From positions 83,220,501 to 83,284,500 of the forward strand of contig CM075674.1 of the NCBI GenBank assembly GCA_037962975.1: 64,000 nucleotides of DNA, written 5' to 3'. Shown here piece after piece: positions 1-11,680 of this stretch. The position numbers and the translations under genes were made by a program. This DNA is from Clitoria ternatea. Its lineage: Eukaryota > Streptophyta > Magnoliopsida > Fabales > Fabaceae. The notes below the pieces were generated by a model that saw nothing but the letters and a program-made list of their open reading frames with translations, made no database searches and was not told the origin of the DNA. How positions within the stretch are numbered: the stretch's first letter is position 1; each line of letters begins with the position of its first letter.

Positions 1-109
1 TCTTCTTCTATAGAAAACACCATCAACCATGATGAAATATGGCAATTCTCTTTTTATTCTTCTTCTCTCCTTCTTGTTGGTGGGCAGCTGTCCGTTAGCC
101 AGGTAACGG

Positions 110-693
110 ACATAAGGGGTAGCCCAGGAATTCTCATAGGAAGAATTGACTATTATGGCATTCAAAGAAGGGAACAAAGGAATGCTGGGGGATGTCAGCG
201 TACTCTGGACCACTGTAGTTGTACTGCCAGGCTGTTTCGTACTTGCAAGCCTTGATAGAATATCTGCCCTAGTGTTTTCTTCTCTCGGCACATGCTTAAA
301 CTCCAGCATATCAAACTTCCCTCTCAACTCATTTACATAGTTCAAATACAGCTGAAGTTAGGGCTCACAAACCTGGTATTCACCTTGAATCTACGATATC
401 ACCAGCTGTGAATCGCTGCATAATGTCACCTTTGTTGCCCCGATATCAATTGCCGCATGGAGTCTGGCTAGACATGCCTCATATTCAGCCTAGTTATTGG
501 AGGTTTTAAAGTTAAATCAAAGAGAAATCTCCAGGTGCACACCGTCATCACTCTCCACAACAACACCAGCTTCATAACCTTTACTATTCGAGGATCCATC
601 CACATAAATGGTCCAGTGCGCATGAGGTGTGGTTGGATTTGCCCTTTTCATCTCTACGACAAAATCAGCTAAAACTTGGGCTTTGATGGCTCC
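110..693 (-). pseudogene. second (archaeal-type) RNase H of Tat-type element
   Basis: On the minus strand, after the RNase H of the preceding entry, translation gives HWTIYVDGSSNSKGYEAGVV, then AEYEACLARLHAAIDIG, SDSQLVIS and HVPREENTRADILSRLAS. These are the D-E-D-D blocks of the archaeal-type RNase H carried between RT/RNase H and integrase only by Tat-lineage elements. At least four stops interrupt it, so it is decayed. The frame runs on toward an integrase that lies beyond the window start. Confidence 0.85.
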
Positions 694-2025
694 TCATGGT
701 TCATAGGAGATTTCAAATTCAGAAAGTTCGACAGACCATTTGATTATCCTCCCCGCGAGGTCTAGCTTACTTAGAACGGAACGGAGTGGCAAATCCGTTC
801 TTACCAATATTAGATGTGCATGAAAATACGGCCTCAGCCGTCGTGAAGCCCAGATAACTGCGAGAGCGGCCTTCTCTATCTTTTGGTACCTGTTCTCTGC
901 TCCCTGTAATGTCTTGCTAGTGAAGTACACTGGCCTCTGCCCCTCTGGGGTTTCCTTGACCAATGCTACTCCCAAGGCTTCATCCAAAATCGCCAAATAC
1001 AAAATGAGGGATTCACCAGGGTCTGGCTTTACCAAGATCGGAGGACTCAACAATACTTCCTTGAGCTCCTCGAATGCTTGCTCCTGCTCCTGTCCCCACT
1101 CAAACTTCTTAGACTTTTTTAGCATTTTATACAGGGGGAGTGACCTATGTGCCATCTTAGGCATGAATCGAGCCAAAGCTGCCACTTTCCTGTTTAAAGA
1201 CTGCACCTTCCTCAAGCTCTTTAGACTCTGCATGTCCAATATCGCTTGGCATTTTCCTAGATTAGGCTCAATACCGTGCTGAGTCAACATGAATCCCAAA
1301 AACTTTCCAGCTGGAATAACAAAAGTACACTTCAATGGGTTCAGTCTCCTGTTATATTGCCTCAAGCATGTAAATACCTGGCGCAAGTCTTCAACATGAT
1401 CACCTCCAGCTAGAGTCTTGGTAATGATATCGTCAATGTACACCTCCACCATTTTGGTGTGCATGCCCTCGAACACCTTGTTAATCATACGCTGGTAAAT
1501 GGCCCCAGCGTTCTTCAAACCGAAGGGCATGACGGTGTAGCAGAAGACACCGCGGTTATTGATGAAAGCTGTCTTCTCTTGATCCTCTTCCCACATCGGA
1601 ATCTGGTTGTACCCCAATTAAGCATCCATGAAACTTAGGTACTGGTAACCAGACGAATCGTCCACCATACGATCAATGTTTGGGAGAGGATATGGGTCCT
1701 TCGGGTAACAGCAGTTGAGGTCTATGTAGTCAGTGCATATTCTCTACTTGCCATTGGCCTTTTGTACCATCACCATATTGGAAAGCCAAGAGGAATAACG
1801 GACCTCTCTAATAAATTCATCCTTCAACAGCTCCTCCGTCTGCTCACAACCTGCCTTCTGCTTCTCTGGTCCCAGTCTTCTCTTCTTCTGAGCAACCGGC
1901 CTCGTCTCTAGATAGACGGATAATTTGTGGCAGCAGGAATTAGGGTCCATCCCAGGCATATCTGCAACAGTCCATGCAAAAAGGTCTTTGAATTCCTGGA
2001 GGAGTGCTAACAGACGTTGCTCCAT
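694..2025 (-). pseudogene. reverse transcriptase and RNase H of Tat-type element
   Basis: RT begins in the stretch 2025-1744 (DLFAWTVADMPGMD block) and continues in the same frame through stops near 1743 and 1620 into 1617-694. Visible RT motifs are GYNQIPM, the FCYTVMPFGLKNAGA block and the catalytic VYIDDII (YxDD). The classical Ty3 RNase H follows (LILYLAILDEALGVAL, then the YFTSKTLQGAENRYQ block and the ALAVIWASRRLRPYF block). The gene would copy element RNA into DNA. Two in-frame stops inside the RT fingers/palm make it a pseudogene. Confidence 0.9.
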
Positions 2026-2139
2026 AACTGACTCCAGCTTGTCATTAATGTGAGTGACCTTCTTTGGGGAATCACCTAAAACAACGTCCCTGGAACCTCC
2101 ATCTGGCCTAGGTTTTGAGGGGTTGAGCGGATCAATCTT

Positions 2140-3321
2140 TCACTCTGCCCTGGGATCAAGATCAATCAAACTGACAGACCCAGCCGCTGTTCCTACGTCA
2201 TTCAACTTCCTTTTTTTATTAAATGCCTCCAACTTCACCATATTCAGGCTCAGGTTATAGCAATACCTGGCTATCTTTTGATCACCTCGAAGGGATGACA
2301 CACCGTTGTCCTTGTCAATGAATTTGATAAGGAGGTGTGGGGTGGATACAATTGCTTCTATTGCGTTCAGAGTGGGACGGCCTATAATCTCGTTGTAAGG
2401 GGATTCTACATCGATCACCAGGATCCTGGACTTTATCGTTCTTGCACCAGGCTCACCTTCGAAAGGCACAAGGGTATCAAGATACCCCTTGGTGGGCTGT
2501 TTTGCTCCATTGAAGATTGTGAGTTCCTGTGTATAAGGCTGCAAATCTGCATCAGTAAAACTTATTCTTTTGAAGCAATTATAAAAGATAACGTCACAAG
2601 AACTTCCGTAGTCAACGAGGATTCTCTTTATATCCTTGTTAGCTATCACAGCAATAATAACCACAATATCGTCGCCTTCTGGGATGGTTGGGCCGAAATC
2701 ATCATCTGTAAATGAGACCACCAGCGCTGTCATGCCATCCCTGAAGGGGCGGTTATCTTTGGGCTTTCCTTGGATAGATAAAATCATCCGATGGTGGTTC
2801 TTACGAGCCGTGATCGACGCTCCTCCCCCAGTGAATCCTCCAGCAATTATATCAATCACCTCGCATCGGCCTTGCCTTTGCTGTTGAGGCATACCGTCCT
2901 GCTGAGCTCCTTCACTGATTACCACTCCCTTTTGTTTCTCAATGGCTGTGAATCTCTTGACCGGATTACGACTATTATTGCCCTCATCATCGTGGTCTCT
3001 CCCTCTCTTCTCCATCTTGTCTAGTTCATCTAAGGATTTCTCCTTAAATAAGTACTGCTTCAACTTTCCCTCCCTAATGAGGGTCTCCACTGCGTTCTTC
3101 AACGCCTTGCATTCATTTGTGGTATGGCCAACTTGTTAGTGGAAAGCGTAATATTTTCGAGAGTTACCAGGTCTTTTCATTGGAGGAGGCTTCCTTATCC
3201 CATAAACACTGAGTGTGGGCCAGCCAACTTCCCTTAAAATTTGAGAATGCCTGGAGTTTAACGTGGCGTAGTTAATGAAAGAGGCTATATGCCTGTCTTG
3301 CTGTTGAGGTCGGGTGCTCAT
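2140..3321 (-). pseudogene. gag C-terminus and aspartic protease of Tat-type element
   Basis: Two open stretches (3321-3136 and 3102-2140) continue gag into protease. The first ends around the zinc-knuckle region; the second begins with the block MKNAVETLIREGKLKQYLF, also present at about 24805 in the related element. The protease signature is at about residues 160-175 of the second stretch: ILVDYGSSCDVIF, followed by the distal IIGRPTLNAI block. The active-site triplet is Asp-Tyr-Gly, whereas plant Ty3 proteases normally have Asp-Asn/Ser/Thr-Gly, so this copy is probably catalytically dead. The stretch ends near 2140 in an Asp-rich linker before RT. Confidence 0.85.
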
Positions 3322-3457
3322 AAAATTATCTCTCTGGCCTCACCCTCTCCTTATCTCTCCGTGGTTGCTGTGGGGGTAATGATGGCTTCAGTCTAGCTGT
3401 TGTGGCCTCCATGTGCATCTCTATGCCCATATACTTCGAAGCTTTCCTCCAAAACTC

Positions 3458-4339
3458 CTAAAATGTCACCGAAGGACTATTTGCCAAAGACAAAGCAAAG
3501 GCTGATCCAGGTTGTAGAGCTTCAACAACAATATAAAGTTGAATAGCCTCCGTAAGGTTAGGCACCAAAGCTGCCTCTTTGTAAAATCTTTTCAAGAACT
3601 CTTTAAGAGTTTCATTCTCTCCTTGCCTGATCTGGGCAAAGGTATGAGAAGTCCTTGGGATATCTCTAGAAATAACGAAATGGCTCTCAAACGCAGCTGC
3701 CATTTCCTCCGAGAAGTTTATCGATCCTGAGGGTAAGCTCTTGAACCAGCTAAGAGCTTCCTCCGTCAAGGTTCTTGGGAACATTCTACACATTACATCT
3801 TCATATGCTCCCAAGTACATGGCCTCATACACATAAGCATCAAGATGCTTAGTGGGATCTGTCTCCCCATTATACTTTCTGATCGAAAGTGGCTGGGTGG
3901 TTTGTAAATGCTTGGGGATGAGTACGCTCATAAGCCTTCTTGGGAAAGGAACGTTAAGTCTATACGCTCCAAATGTTATTACCGCCTGCTCCTTCCTTCT
4001 TCCACTGACTCTATCTCCAGAGTCCTGAGTTTGCTCCCTCTCCTCATAGGTAGGAATCTTTGAATATAAGAGAGTAGTAGACTTCTCTCTCGCAGATGTA
4101 TGACGAGTCTCCTCAGCCTGAGACATGGCTTTGTCCCCTGTCACCCTTTTCTCCCTTCTCAGCTCCATTAACTCCTCCCTGAGTTGCCTTATAACTTTGT
4201 CTCGAGGATCTGGGGTTGTAACTGGTACCATTCTCCTCGAGTGGGTTACAGGAGATTCAAAAACGAGTCTCCTACCAGTCTGCTGATGGGTCACATCCTC
4301 CACATGACCCTCGACAAAATCACGTCCATCTCCCTTCAT
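3458..4339 (-). pseudogene. gag N-terminal part (Retrotrans_gag) of Tat-type element
   Basis: The reading frame starts at the ATG at 4339 (MKGDGRDFVEGHVED), the start shared with the plus-strand family member at 23569; the longer open frame begins inside the LTR and is not the real start. The C-terminal half carries the Retrotrans_gag pattern: a KHLDAYVYEAMYLGA block, then the ALSWFKSLPSGSI block and the ETLKEFLKRFYKEA block typical of plant Ty3 capsids. The frame stops at 3458, while homologous gag continues to a zinc knuckle, so this is a premature end. The product would be the capsid protein that packages element RNA. Confidence 0.85.
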
Positions 4340-4384
4340 GGTTAACAACTGGACTTCTACGAAAAGTGGGAATAACTCTATTGA

Positions 4385-4403
4385 GTCCCACCGGGCGTGC
4401 CAA
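4385..4403 (-). other. primer-binding site of the Tat-type element
   Basis: Directly after the LTR end the minus strand reads TTGGCACGCCCGGTGGGAC. The same block with one change follows the LTR at 23505. Position and conservation identify it as the PBS; I did not assign the tRNA with certainty. Confidence 0.75.
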
Positions 4404-5205
4404 TGAACTGGTCTGAACTGGGGTATAGAATCCGATGTGGGAACCAGCCACAAAAGTTGGTGATCTTAGTATTTATACACTGGTACAGTGGGTATCCGAT
4501 ATTATAATCTGACCTCTCAATGGGAGAGACCGGTCTTATTGTCCTAGAGATCCTTCACACCAGGGTTTTGTGTTGTTAGGGGGCGAAAGTTGGTGTCACC
4601 TGCAAAGATTCTCTGACGCTCAAGTTAGTAAAGTGTATGAGAACTTAGAGAACACTTAAGCAATGCAATAGTATAATAAGAGTAAGAACAACGAAACCTT
4701 GCATGCGTCGGAGAATATGCTATTTATAGTTGAACGTGGAAAATGAATCGTTGGGCACAAGTGGGCCTAGAAGTTCTGATGCCGTGTGCAGCGTATCAAT
4801 CAGAGTAGTTCAGTGTTTAGAGTGTGACAGAGGGTAGGTCAATGATCAATGTACGATTCTGACACAGGAATGGGGATAATCCACATTTTCCGTATATCAC
4901 ACCTGTAATTGTGCTTGCTCCTTTCAGTGAATGATATAGACATATTCTGCTGTGCAGGGTATCTATTTTGATAAGTAATGACTCCGCTTATCTTATCGAG
5001 ACACTGAGGCAAAAGGTTATACGTGACGGAAGGTTGAGAGCGGATGAAGTATCCAGTATCTCAGATGCAACCTCGGATGATCAGTGAAGGAAGGACTCTT
5101 AATATGATGTCTTTATAGTACGGATTTTGACCTGTGATACCAGTTGTTCTTCCAGTACAACCAAGATGTCATCCCATTATTGGGGCCGATGTCCAGACCG
5201 GATCA
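4404..5205 (-). repeat. 5' LTR of the Tat-type element (minus strand)
   Basis: The 802-bp LTR runs from TGATCCGG (minus strand, at 5205) to CCAGTTCA (at 4404). Its ends and internal blocks match the 798-bp LTRs at 22708 and 49792 and the solo LTR at 61374. A TATA-like box (minus CTATAAATA, plus 4721-4729) sits about 480 bp into the LTR, as expected for the U3/R boundary. Confidence 0.9.
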
Positions 5206-5767
5206 GTTACCATTCCAACCGAGTTTATATCTCTAATATAAGCATGATTTTATAAGTAATCAAGTTTATATCTTTATAACTCAAAACCCTATTCATTTTA
5301 GTTTTTCATTACGCCGTGCCTCATCATTCAAACTCTCTGTCTCTTTCAGCTTCCTTCTCCTTGTGTTTCTCTGCTTTTGTTTCTCATTCTCAAGTTCTTT
5401 CTCCCGTGAGGACTGTGACTGTCATTAAGGTATTGCTTTTCTCTATTCTTAACCCTAGATATGCTTTTCTCTGTCCCCTTCTCTTCTCAATGCTTGTTTG
5501 TCTCTCTATTCTCAGGTTTGTCTCTCCAACTCTTGTCATGTGCATCATTGGTTCAATTTGAGCGCCATCGTCTTAGCTTCTGACGAGTCACTTTCACGTC
5601 TTTGACGAGTTGAAATTATCACTATTATAGGTACTCACACATACCAATGTTATAGGTTACTTATATGCATAAGTATTCTGTATATTGATGGGTCTTGATA
5701 TGAAGTAGGATGAGCATATTTACTGGCTTGTATGTGATTCCTTGTTAGAGATAGTTATAATTATATC
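5206..5767. other. no gene; pyrimidine-rich stretch resembling a 5' leader
   Basis: The stretch 5310-5560 is rich in TCT/CTT with CTCAG and GGTATTG junction-like sites, as in many plant 5' leaders. No coding frame of recognisable content follows it on either strand. I cannot assign a function. Confidence 0.3.
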
Positions 5768-5997
5768 CATCAAAGCATGTAATAAGAACATCTGGTTTGC
5801 CTCCCCATTTTCCCAAAGCTTGCCTTCTGGTCTCCTTGCCAATCAGCACATAGAACTCGTTGCCATCATCACATATGGATAGGGCCAGTAACAGAATCCA
5901 GAATATAATAAGTTGTCCCTACATTAGTCACCCAGTCCCTTATGGCTTCTGTATCCTTAAGGGTGGCAGTCCCAAAGTGAACAACTCCCACCTATAA
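5768..5997 (-). pseudogene. tryptophan synthase beta chain exon remnant
   Basis: Minus-strand translation from 5997 gives VGVVHFGTATLKDTEAIRDW, then VTNVGTTYYILDSVTGP; after a frame change it continues with EFYVLIGKETRRQALGKWGG and KPDVLITCFDG. This is the order and spacing of a conserved internal part of plant tryptophan synthase beta (the enzyme joining indole and serine, PLP-dependent, plastid), including the HSGTATLKDA-like, DWVTNV and IGKETR..A..KWGGKPDV blocks. One frameshift and a TGA lie in the middle and the glycine-rich phosphate loop that should follow is missing. The upstream edge has an ..ATTATAG acceptor-like site, so it may be one captured exon. Nothing of the gene is visible on either side. 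Pseudogene fragment; family assignment is from memory of the conserved blocks. Confidence 0.75.
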
Positions 5998-7159
5998 TAG
6001 ATAATTATCTTGTTAGAGAGGCTAAGTAGTTGATCATATTTTTCAAATATAGATATATCATTTAATTTCTATACCATAACATTTTTTCTAATGTAAATAA
6101 AAACATAAGTGATCATTGTTGTAATCATTATCATGAAACTAATTATTGTGATTGTAGGATAAGTATTAGAATAATAAGCATTATAATTTGATTGCGATTT
6201 TAAGTTTAACATGAAGCTATATAAACTTATTTGTATAATTGATTTTAATTAATTTTGAAAATTAAGGTTATTATTATGATGCATAATTATTGAGATAACT
6301 CTAGGAATATGGTTTGAAATTTTGTTGCTTTCTTATTCTATTAATACATTTGGTGACCAATATCGATATGCTATTATGTTCCTTTAATTTTGTTGTGGCT
6401 CACCTTATTAAACAATAGAAATAATGCCTTAATAATCCACTTGAGTGATTTAAGTCTGCAAAGATGTGATGATCATTACACAGACAAAGGTATCAAACTA
6501 GATGAAGGTAGTCTCCAAATTTTAAATGCACGATCCTAATCTATATAATTAATGGCATATTACTCCGAATTCTCATAACTTGATATAGAATTAAGACTCT
6601 TAGGTGAAGAGATTTGGAACCTATCCTTAGTGTAATTGGTGCCTTAAGCATATATATATAATATGTTTCCCCTGAATAGATAATTACACTTTGTGGTAGT
6701 AAAAATCTATAAGAAATGGTTTGATATTATATTCATATATACTAGTATTCATAGAAGTTTTATAATGAGGTAATCAAATGGGTTTTAGATTATCAACAAT
6801 GACAATAATTAAACAACCAGAAATTAAGTATGTAATTATTTTTAACTGTCAGAAATATTCTAGTTTAATAGTGGATAGTTACTTTTAGTAGCTTTTTAAC
6901 ATGCTGGCAATATCGTGATTGTTTTGTTTTCTATATCATAATGTTTTGTTTCTAATATGTTATGATCATAATCATTTTTAGTGATTGTTTTTGTTGAAGA
7001 AAAGTCTGATTTGAAAAGAAACAATAAGCCATTACTTGATCAAACCTCAAAGTTACGTGTTATCTTTAGACCCTTGATTTGCTAATAACAAACATCAATG
7101 GTTGGTCAAATGAAGTTTTCTCTCATGTAAACTAACTTGTTTATCCAAGTATTTCAGGA
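5998..7159. other. AT-rich intergenic DNA, no gene seen
   Basis: High A+T, no coding frame with recognisable content and no clear terminal repeats on either strand. Confidence 0.5.
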
Positions 7160-8330
7160 ACCATAAAGGTTGCAAAACATACAGGGAGTTATTATCAACA
7201 AAAGTCTGATCTAACAAATAAAACTATGTTAGACTTTAAAAAGTCTAATACAAATGCACTCAGTCTTGTGTTCTGATGAATATCAGGAATCAGAGTTTTA
7301 GGCATCCTTAATCAATCTCAAAGAAGAACGTTACTCCAAAGGCCAAACCTCAACATTCTTAAATATATTTTTGTGATGCCTTGGAACTCATGCACTTATC
7401 AAGATAAATGTGTTTACCACCAAAAAGAATAAGAAATAAATCAATCGAACTACCAACTCAGTGCTTAAAGATCCCAACATAATTCTCTATGCAAAAATAA
7501 AAAAAGCTGGAACAAGTTAGCATATGTGTCAGCTCAGTTTCAGAGGATTACAACTTTATTTTCTTCTCTCTGTTCCAATCAAATAAAGTAAGAAAACAGC
7601 TTTATTTGTCAACACTACATAAGAAACTATTTTCATGCAAGAACAAAAGAACCCAGGTATTAGACTCTTCAAACATCTTACTGGATCAACAAAAGTTTGG
7701 TACCTTCCTAAGCTCAAAGCACAACTCCTTCACAGGATTTCCAATGGGTATATCTCCTTTTAAAAAAAAACAACGGTTACCATTTGCTTCCTATAAATAC
7801 TCTTCAAAAGATTGATGCAAAGGTGAAAAAAAAGCAACAAAGTTAAAAAAGTCATTTGTAAAAAGATTATTGCCTTATCTTTCTTTGCAATCAGTCTTTA
7901 AGTCTCTCACAAGACAAAGATCTTCTTTGTGTGTTTTGCCTCTAGAAGACCTTGATCTTATGTCTTTTTTACTTAGTGTATACTCCCTTCATTGTATATC
8001 CTGAAACACTAAGTTCTGTGAGATACTATTTCACTCTTTCAAACCCACTTCATAAAGTCTGGTGTGTTACTAACCTTAGTTTTTAGTATGGGAAACACTA
8101 TTGGCCTCAAGAGGCTTTTGAAAGAATACTTAGGTTATTGAGCCAGGGGTGGCTTGTTGAAAGAATACTTGGGTTAAGCAAGAAGTAACTGGAGTCAAGA
8201 ATACTTGGTGCATATGTATGGTGCTGTTATTGTAAAGGAGATTTTACAATAGTGGAAATCCCTTAAGTTTGAAGGGACTGGACGTAGCTTAAGTGGGTTA
8301 GGGGCATTCAGGTAACTTTACCCATTCAGT
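7160..8330 (+). repeat. Copia-like LTR remnant (plus strand)
   Basis: The part from about 7750 to 8290 matches, in inverted orientation, the LTR-like sequence at 51896-53060. Shared landmarks are an AACAACGGT block followed by a TATA box (CCTATAAATA near 7792), a paired GAAAGAATACTTAGG/GGGTGGCTTGTTG block near 8120-8190, and ATTTTACAATAGTGGAAATCCC near 8242. No coding region is attached. Boundaries are uncertain because no clean ends or target duplication were found. Confidence 0.5.
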
Positions 8331-8689
8331 TAACTTCTAAAACTAATATGATAACTTTAAGCTACCTTAAACTTAACCAAATTAACTCCATAATTAACTT
8401 ATCTCATTCTAGTTTCCATTTATTTAATCTTAATTAACTGTTTGGTTATCGACACTTTACCCCTTAAATTTAAGTTGGGAAGTTACAGTCAGTATCGACA
8501 TGATCTAGTATTGAATAGAGGCTAAGGAATATGTTGAGGGCATTACCGTTCAATATAACTATGTCAGAAATGTCTGCACCTATGTCAAAATTTCCCCGAA
8601 CTTTATGAAAAAGTACTCATATAGGAACCAAGGCATCTGATCATCACACAACTCTATAAATACCACTCATTTACTATAGATTGAGGCAC

Positions 8690-9860
8690 ATTCACCAACC
8701 TTCATGTTTGAGCTTTGATATTGGATATATCGTACTAACTTGAGCGTCGAAATATCTTTATAGGTAACATTCTATGTCGCCCCACAATGAAAGATATCAA
8801 TGGTTGGACGAAATCACATCAAGATCTTAAGGTCCCCATTGGACTTAGGGATACAACATCGGGTACCTATTGGACGGTGCAAGAGATAAAAACTTAAACA
8901 TTAGGTATCAACTTTGGAAGTTTATCTCTCATACTTGATAGATCATTGACACACTTGGTGGGCCACGCTAAAGTTAATCCCAATTTTTCAAAAATTTTCC
9001 ATGGATACAAATCAACACCCATCTAGCTTTCTAGATTTCAACATGCAGGATGTGGCGCACTTGGAGCTAAACCCCTTAGGTTACAACCTAGGTTGATTCA
9101 TAGAGACGTCAAAGTCAGTAACCCAAACCTCAAGGAGAGCCAGAGTGGTAGTTCAACCTGACCACTATGAGAAGGTCTTTCAACAGCTCCCAACAAAGTT
9201 ACAAGAGCTAAGGTAAGGACAAGGTTAGCCCCAAGAGAATCACATAGTGGTGCACCCAAAGACTTTATTAGTTAACTGTCATCATTTACCTACGCGCCAT
9301 GATATATCAACTTCACCAAAATACTTTAAAATTCTTATGTATAGCAGTGGTTATCGAGAATCCATATATCGGAGTGAGCAACACTCACCTTGAAGATTGA
9401 GGTAATATTTTTATGCTCACCCTATACTGATCAGAATGGACCTCCCTTTAAGGACAATGTTATAAGCCAAACCTTATTGGAAGAATCATTAAATTGGCTA
9501 TAGAGTTATCAAAGTTTGACATCTTTTATAAACCTAGAACCACTATCAAGGCTTAAGTGCATGCAGATTTCGTTGCCAAAATGAATGGGGGATTCTAGAG
9601 AATAAGTGTTCGCACTATACAGTGTTCGTGGATGGATCTTCTAATAGCAACGGGTACACATCAAAATTTCTTTGAGGTTTTATTTCAAAACTTCTAACAA
9701 TCAAGTAGAGTACCAATTTCTCCTAGACTAATTGTGAGTAGCAATAGACATTAGCGTAAAAGAGGTGATGTTATGCAGTGACTCTCAACTTATGATTTCT
9801 CAAGTAGTTGGAGACTACTAAACCAAAGAGCCATTGTTGCAATAACATTTAGCTAAGGTG
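8690..9860 (+). mobile_element. very old Tat/Ty3 retrotransposon relic (plus strand)
   Basis: Near 8742 there is an LTR-end-like block (ACTTGAGCGTCGAAATATCT, also seen in the LTRs at 22708 and 49792 as CTTGAGCGTCAGAGAATCTT). Near 9630 translation gives FVDGSSNSNGYTS, the first block of the archaeal-type RNase H of Tat elements, with a SLTSFINLEP-like stretch before it and remnants of the following blocks to about 9840. Many stops and frameshifts and loss of most of gag-pol show long decay. Edges are approximate. Confidence 0.55.
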
Positions 9861-11136
9861 AATGAATTTGGAGAATTTAATGGAAAAAGAAAAATATTAA
9901 AAAAGTTTTAAAACATAAAAGACTAAATTAATAAAAATAAAACTTAAAACAACAAAGTTAGTAATTTAAATAAACATCAGTAAAACTTTTTCTAATCATG
10001 TCTTATTAGAAGAAATTTTTTTAGGAAGCCGACATTCTCTGAAAAGTATTTTTTTTATATTTTGTTTTATAAAATTTTCCAATATAACTTTCCCGGGTGT
10101 GAGGTAGGAATTTTAGTTTCCCGAACAGGTAAAATATTTTAAATATATTAGATACATTTTAATATTTCCCGGTTAGGAATTAAAAGAATTCCACGCAACG
10201 AACATCTCCTTTTAGTTTAAACTTCAACTTGAATCCCCATTCCCGGGGTATTAATATCAACCTCGTCTAATTCTCCTTTTCATTTTTTATTCTTTTCTGA
10301 TTTCAGCTAAATCACTATCAATTGTTTTCTTAATTAACTCTTAAAATTTATGTGTATCATAGACGAAAGCCACCTAATTCTCTTATCCCTTACGCTTCAT
10401 GTCATTATATTCAAAATAATTGTTGTTGTGTTTGCACCCACGAATGGCATGTTTTCTGTAAACAGAAGTAGAACACAGAGCTCTGTGATTCCCCAACAAC
10501 ACATATATATGTAAACATGACACGCTTTTCTTTTAATGGAGACGAATTTATTTTTTCAAGTCCTTTATATTTATGTACAAGTTAGTTTGTGTAAGAAGAA
10601 TTAATCCGCTATTGTCCACATTAATTTCCAAACAACTATATTTTCATGCAGAAGCGTTCATATAAATTGTTGAAGAATAATAATAATGGTAAGTGTTCTT
10701 TTCATACTTATCCACTTGAATGATGTCAGTACCAGAAACCCCCCACCAACCCCCATTTTAATGAAAGTCGTTTTGTAGTTGGTAGAAAGATGTGGAGTGA
10801 CCACTGAGCCTCTTTACTTTATCATTTCAAATAGCCTAAAGTATTGCTCAAACACTTTTATATTCGCATTAAACTAAAACAAAAATACTTATCACATTGG
10901 ATTAAATAAAACGAAATAACTAAGAGTTGGTTTAATAGATACATACAATTGATTCTCCTTCAATAATATCTCACATTCAAGTTGGTGTTTTATGAATTAA
11001 AAGATTTATGTTAGGAAAATTAATCACAACATAATATAATTTTCCTGACTCGAATAAAATTACCTCCATTTAAAGATACATAGTTAAACCAAAAAAAATG
11101 AAATAGAGACATAATATCTTTATTGCTGTTGTTAAT
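9861..11136. other. AT-rich intergenic DNA, no gene seen
   Basis: No coding content recognised on either strand. It contains a short TTCCCGG-rich patch at 10089-10170 whose nature I cannot name. Confidence 0.5.
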
Positions 11137-11158
11137 CACTAGTGGAAAAAATGGATAT
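11137..11158 (+). repeat. left terminal inverted repeat of CACTA element
   Basis: This 22-bp end starts CACTAGTGGAAAAA and pairs with the right end at 20041-20062 with one mismatch. AAT precedes it. Confidence 0.95.
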
Positions 11159-11680
11159 AACAACGGGGATATATTCACGGGTAGAAGAGGATCAGTGATA
11201 AAAACATGCGCGGTGGCATTTTTGAAATTATAAGGTGAACGTTATAATCAGAGAAAACTATATATCCACGGTTAAAATCATAACCGTGGATATAGACGTA
11301 AATATATATCCACGGTTGAGGAGTAAACCGTGGATATATAGTACCTTAAATATATATCCACGGTTGTGCGTACAACCGTGAATATATATTCATGGTTATG
11401 ATCAGGGTTATGATGTTAACCGTGGATATATATTGATGTCTATATCCACGGTTGTATTTACAACCGTGGATATATAGTTCAGGTTTTAGGGCATAATCAC
11501 TGGGGACTATATGTCCACGGTTGTTTCTATAACTGTGATTATAGATTTAATATTTATCCACGGTTGTTGTCTTAACCGTGGATATAGTGTTACTATTTAT
11601 CCACGGTTGTTTTCTCAACCGTGAATATATTACACATATATTCACGGTTTCAAGGGGAACCGTGGATATACGTCCTTTCT
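11159..11680. repeat. left subterminal hairpin array of CACTA element
   Basis: About nine paired units of TATCCACGGTT..(loop 5-15)..AACCGTGGATA occur here, each able to fold back. The core is CCACGGTT and its inverse AACCGTGG. Arrays of one short motif in both orientations inside CACTA ends are the known binding platform for the element-encoded DNA-binding protein; that this motif serves here is inference. Confidence 0.9.

Larger units (their letters stand above)
1..5205 (-). mobile_element. Tat-lineage Ty3 LTR retrotransposon, 5' part, decayed
   Basis: Read on the minus strand the order is LTR (5205-4404), primer-binding site, gag, protease, RT, RNase H and a second archaeal-type RNase H, after which the window ends before integrase. 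Domain order and dual RNase H mark the Tat (non-chromovirus) branch of Ty3 elements. gag is about 300 residues and clearly homologous to the gag in the element starting at 22708, so both belong to one family. Stops interrupt gag, RT and the second RNase H, and the protease active-site triplet is altered. The right flank after the LTR is GTTAC, the expected half of a 5-bp target duplication; the matching half would be outside the window. Non-functional copy. Confidence 0.9.
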
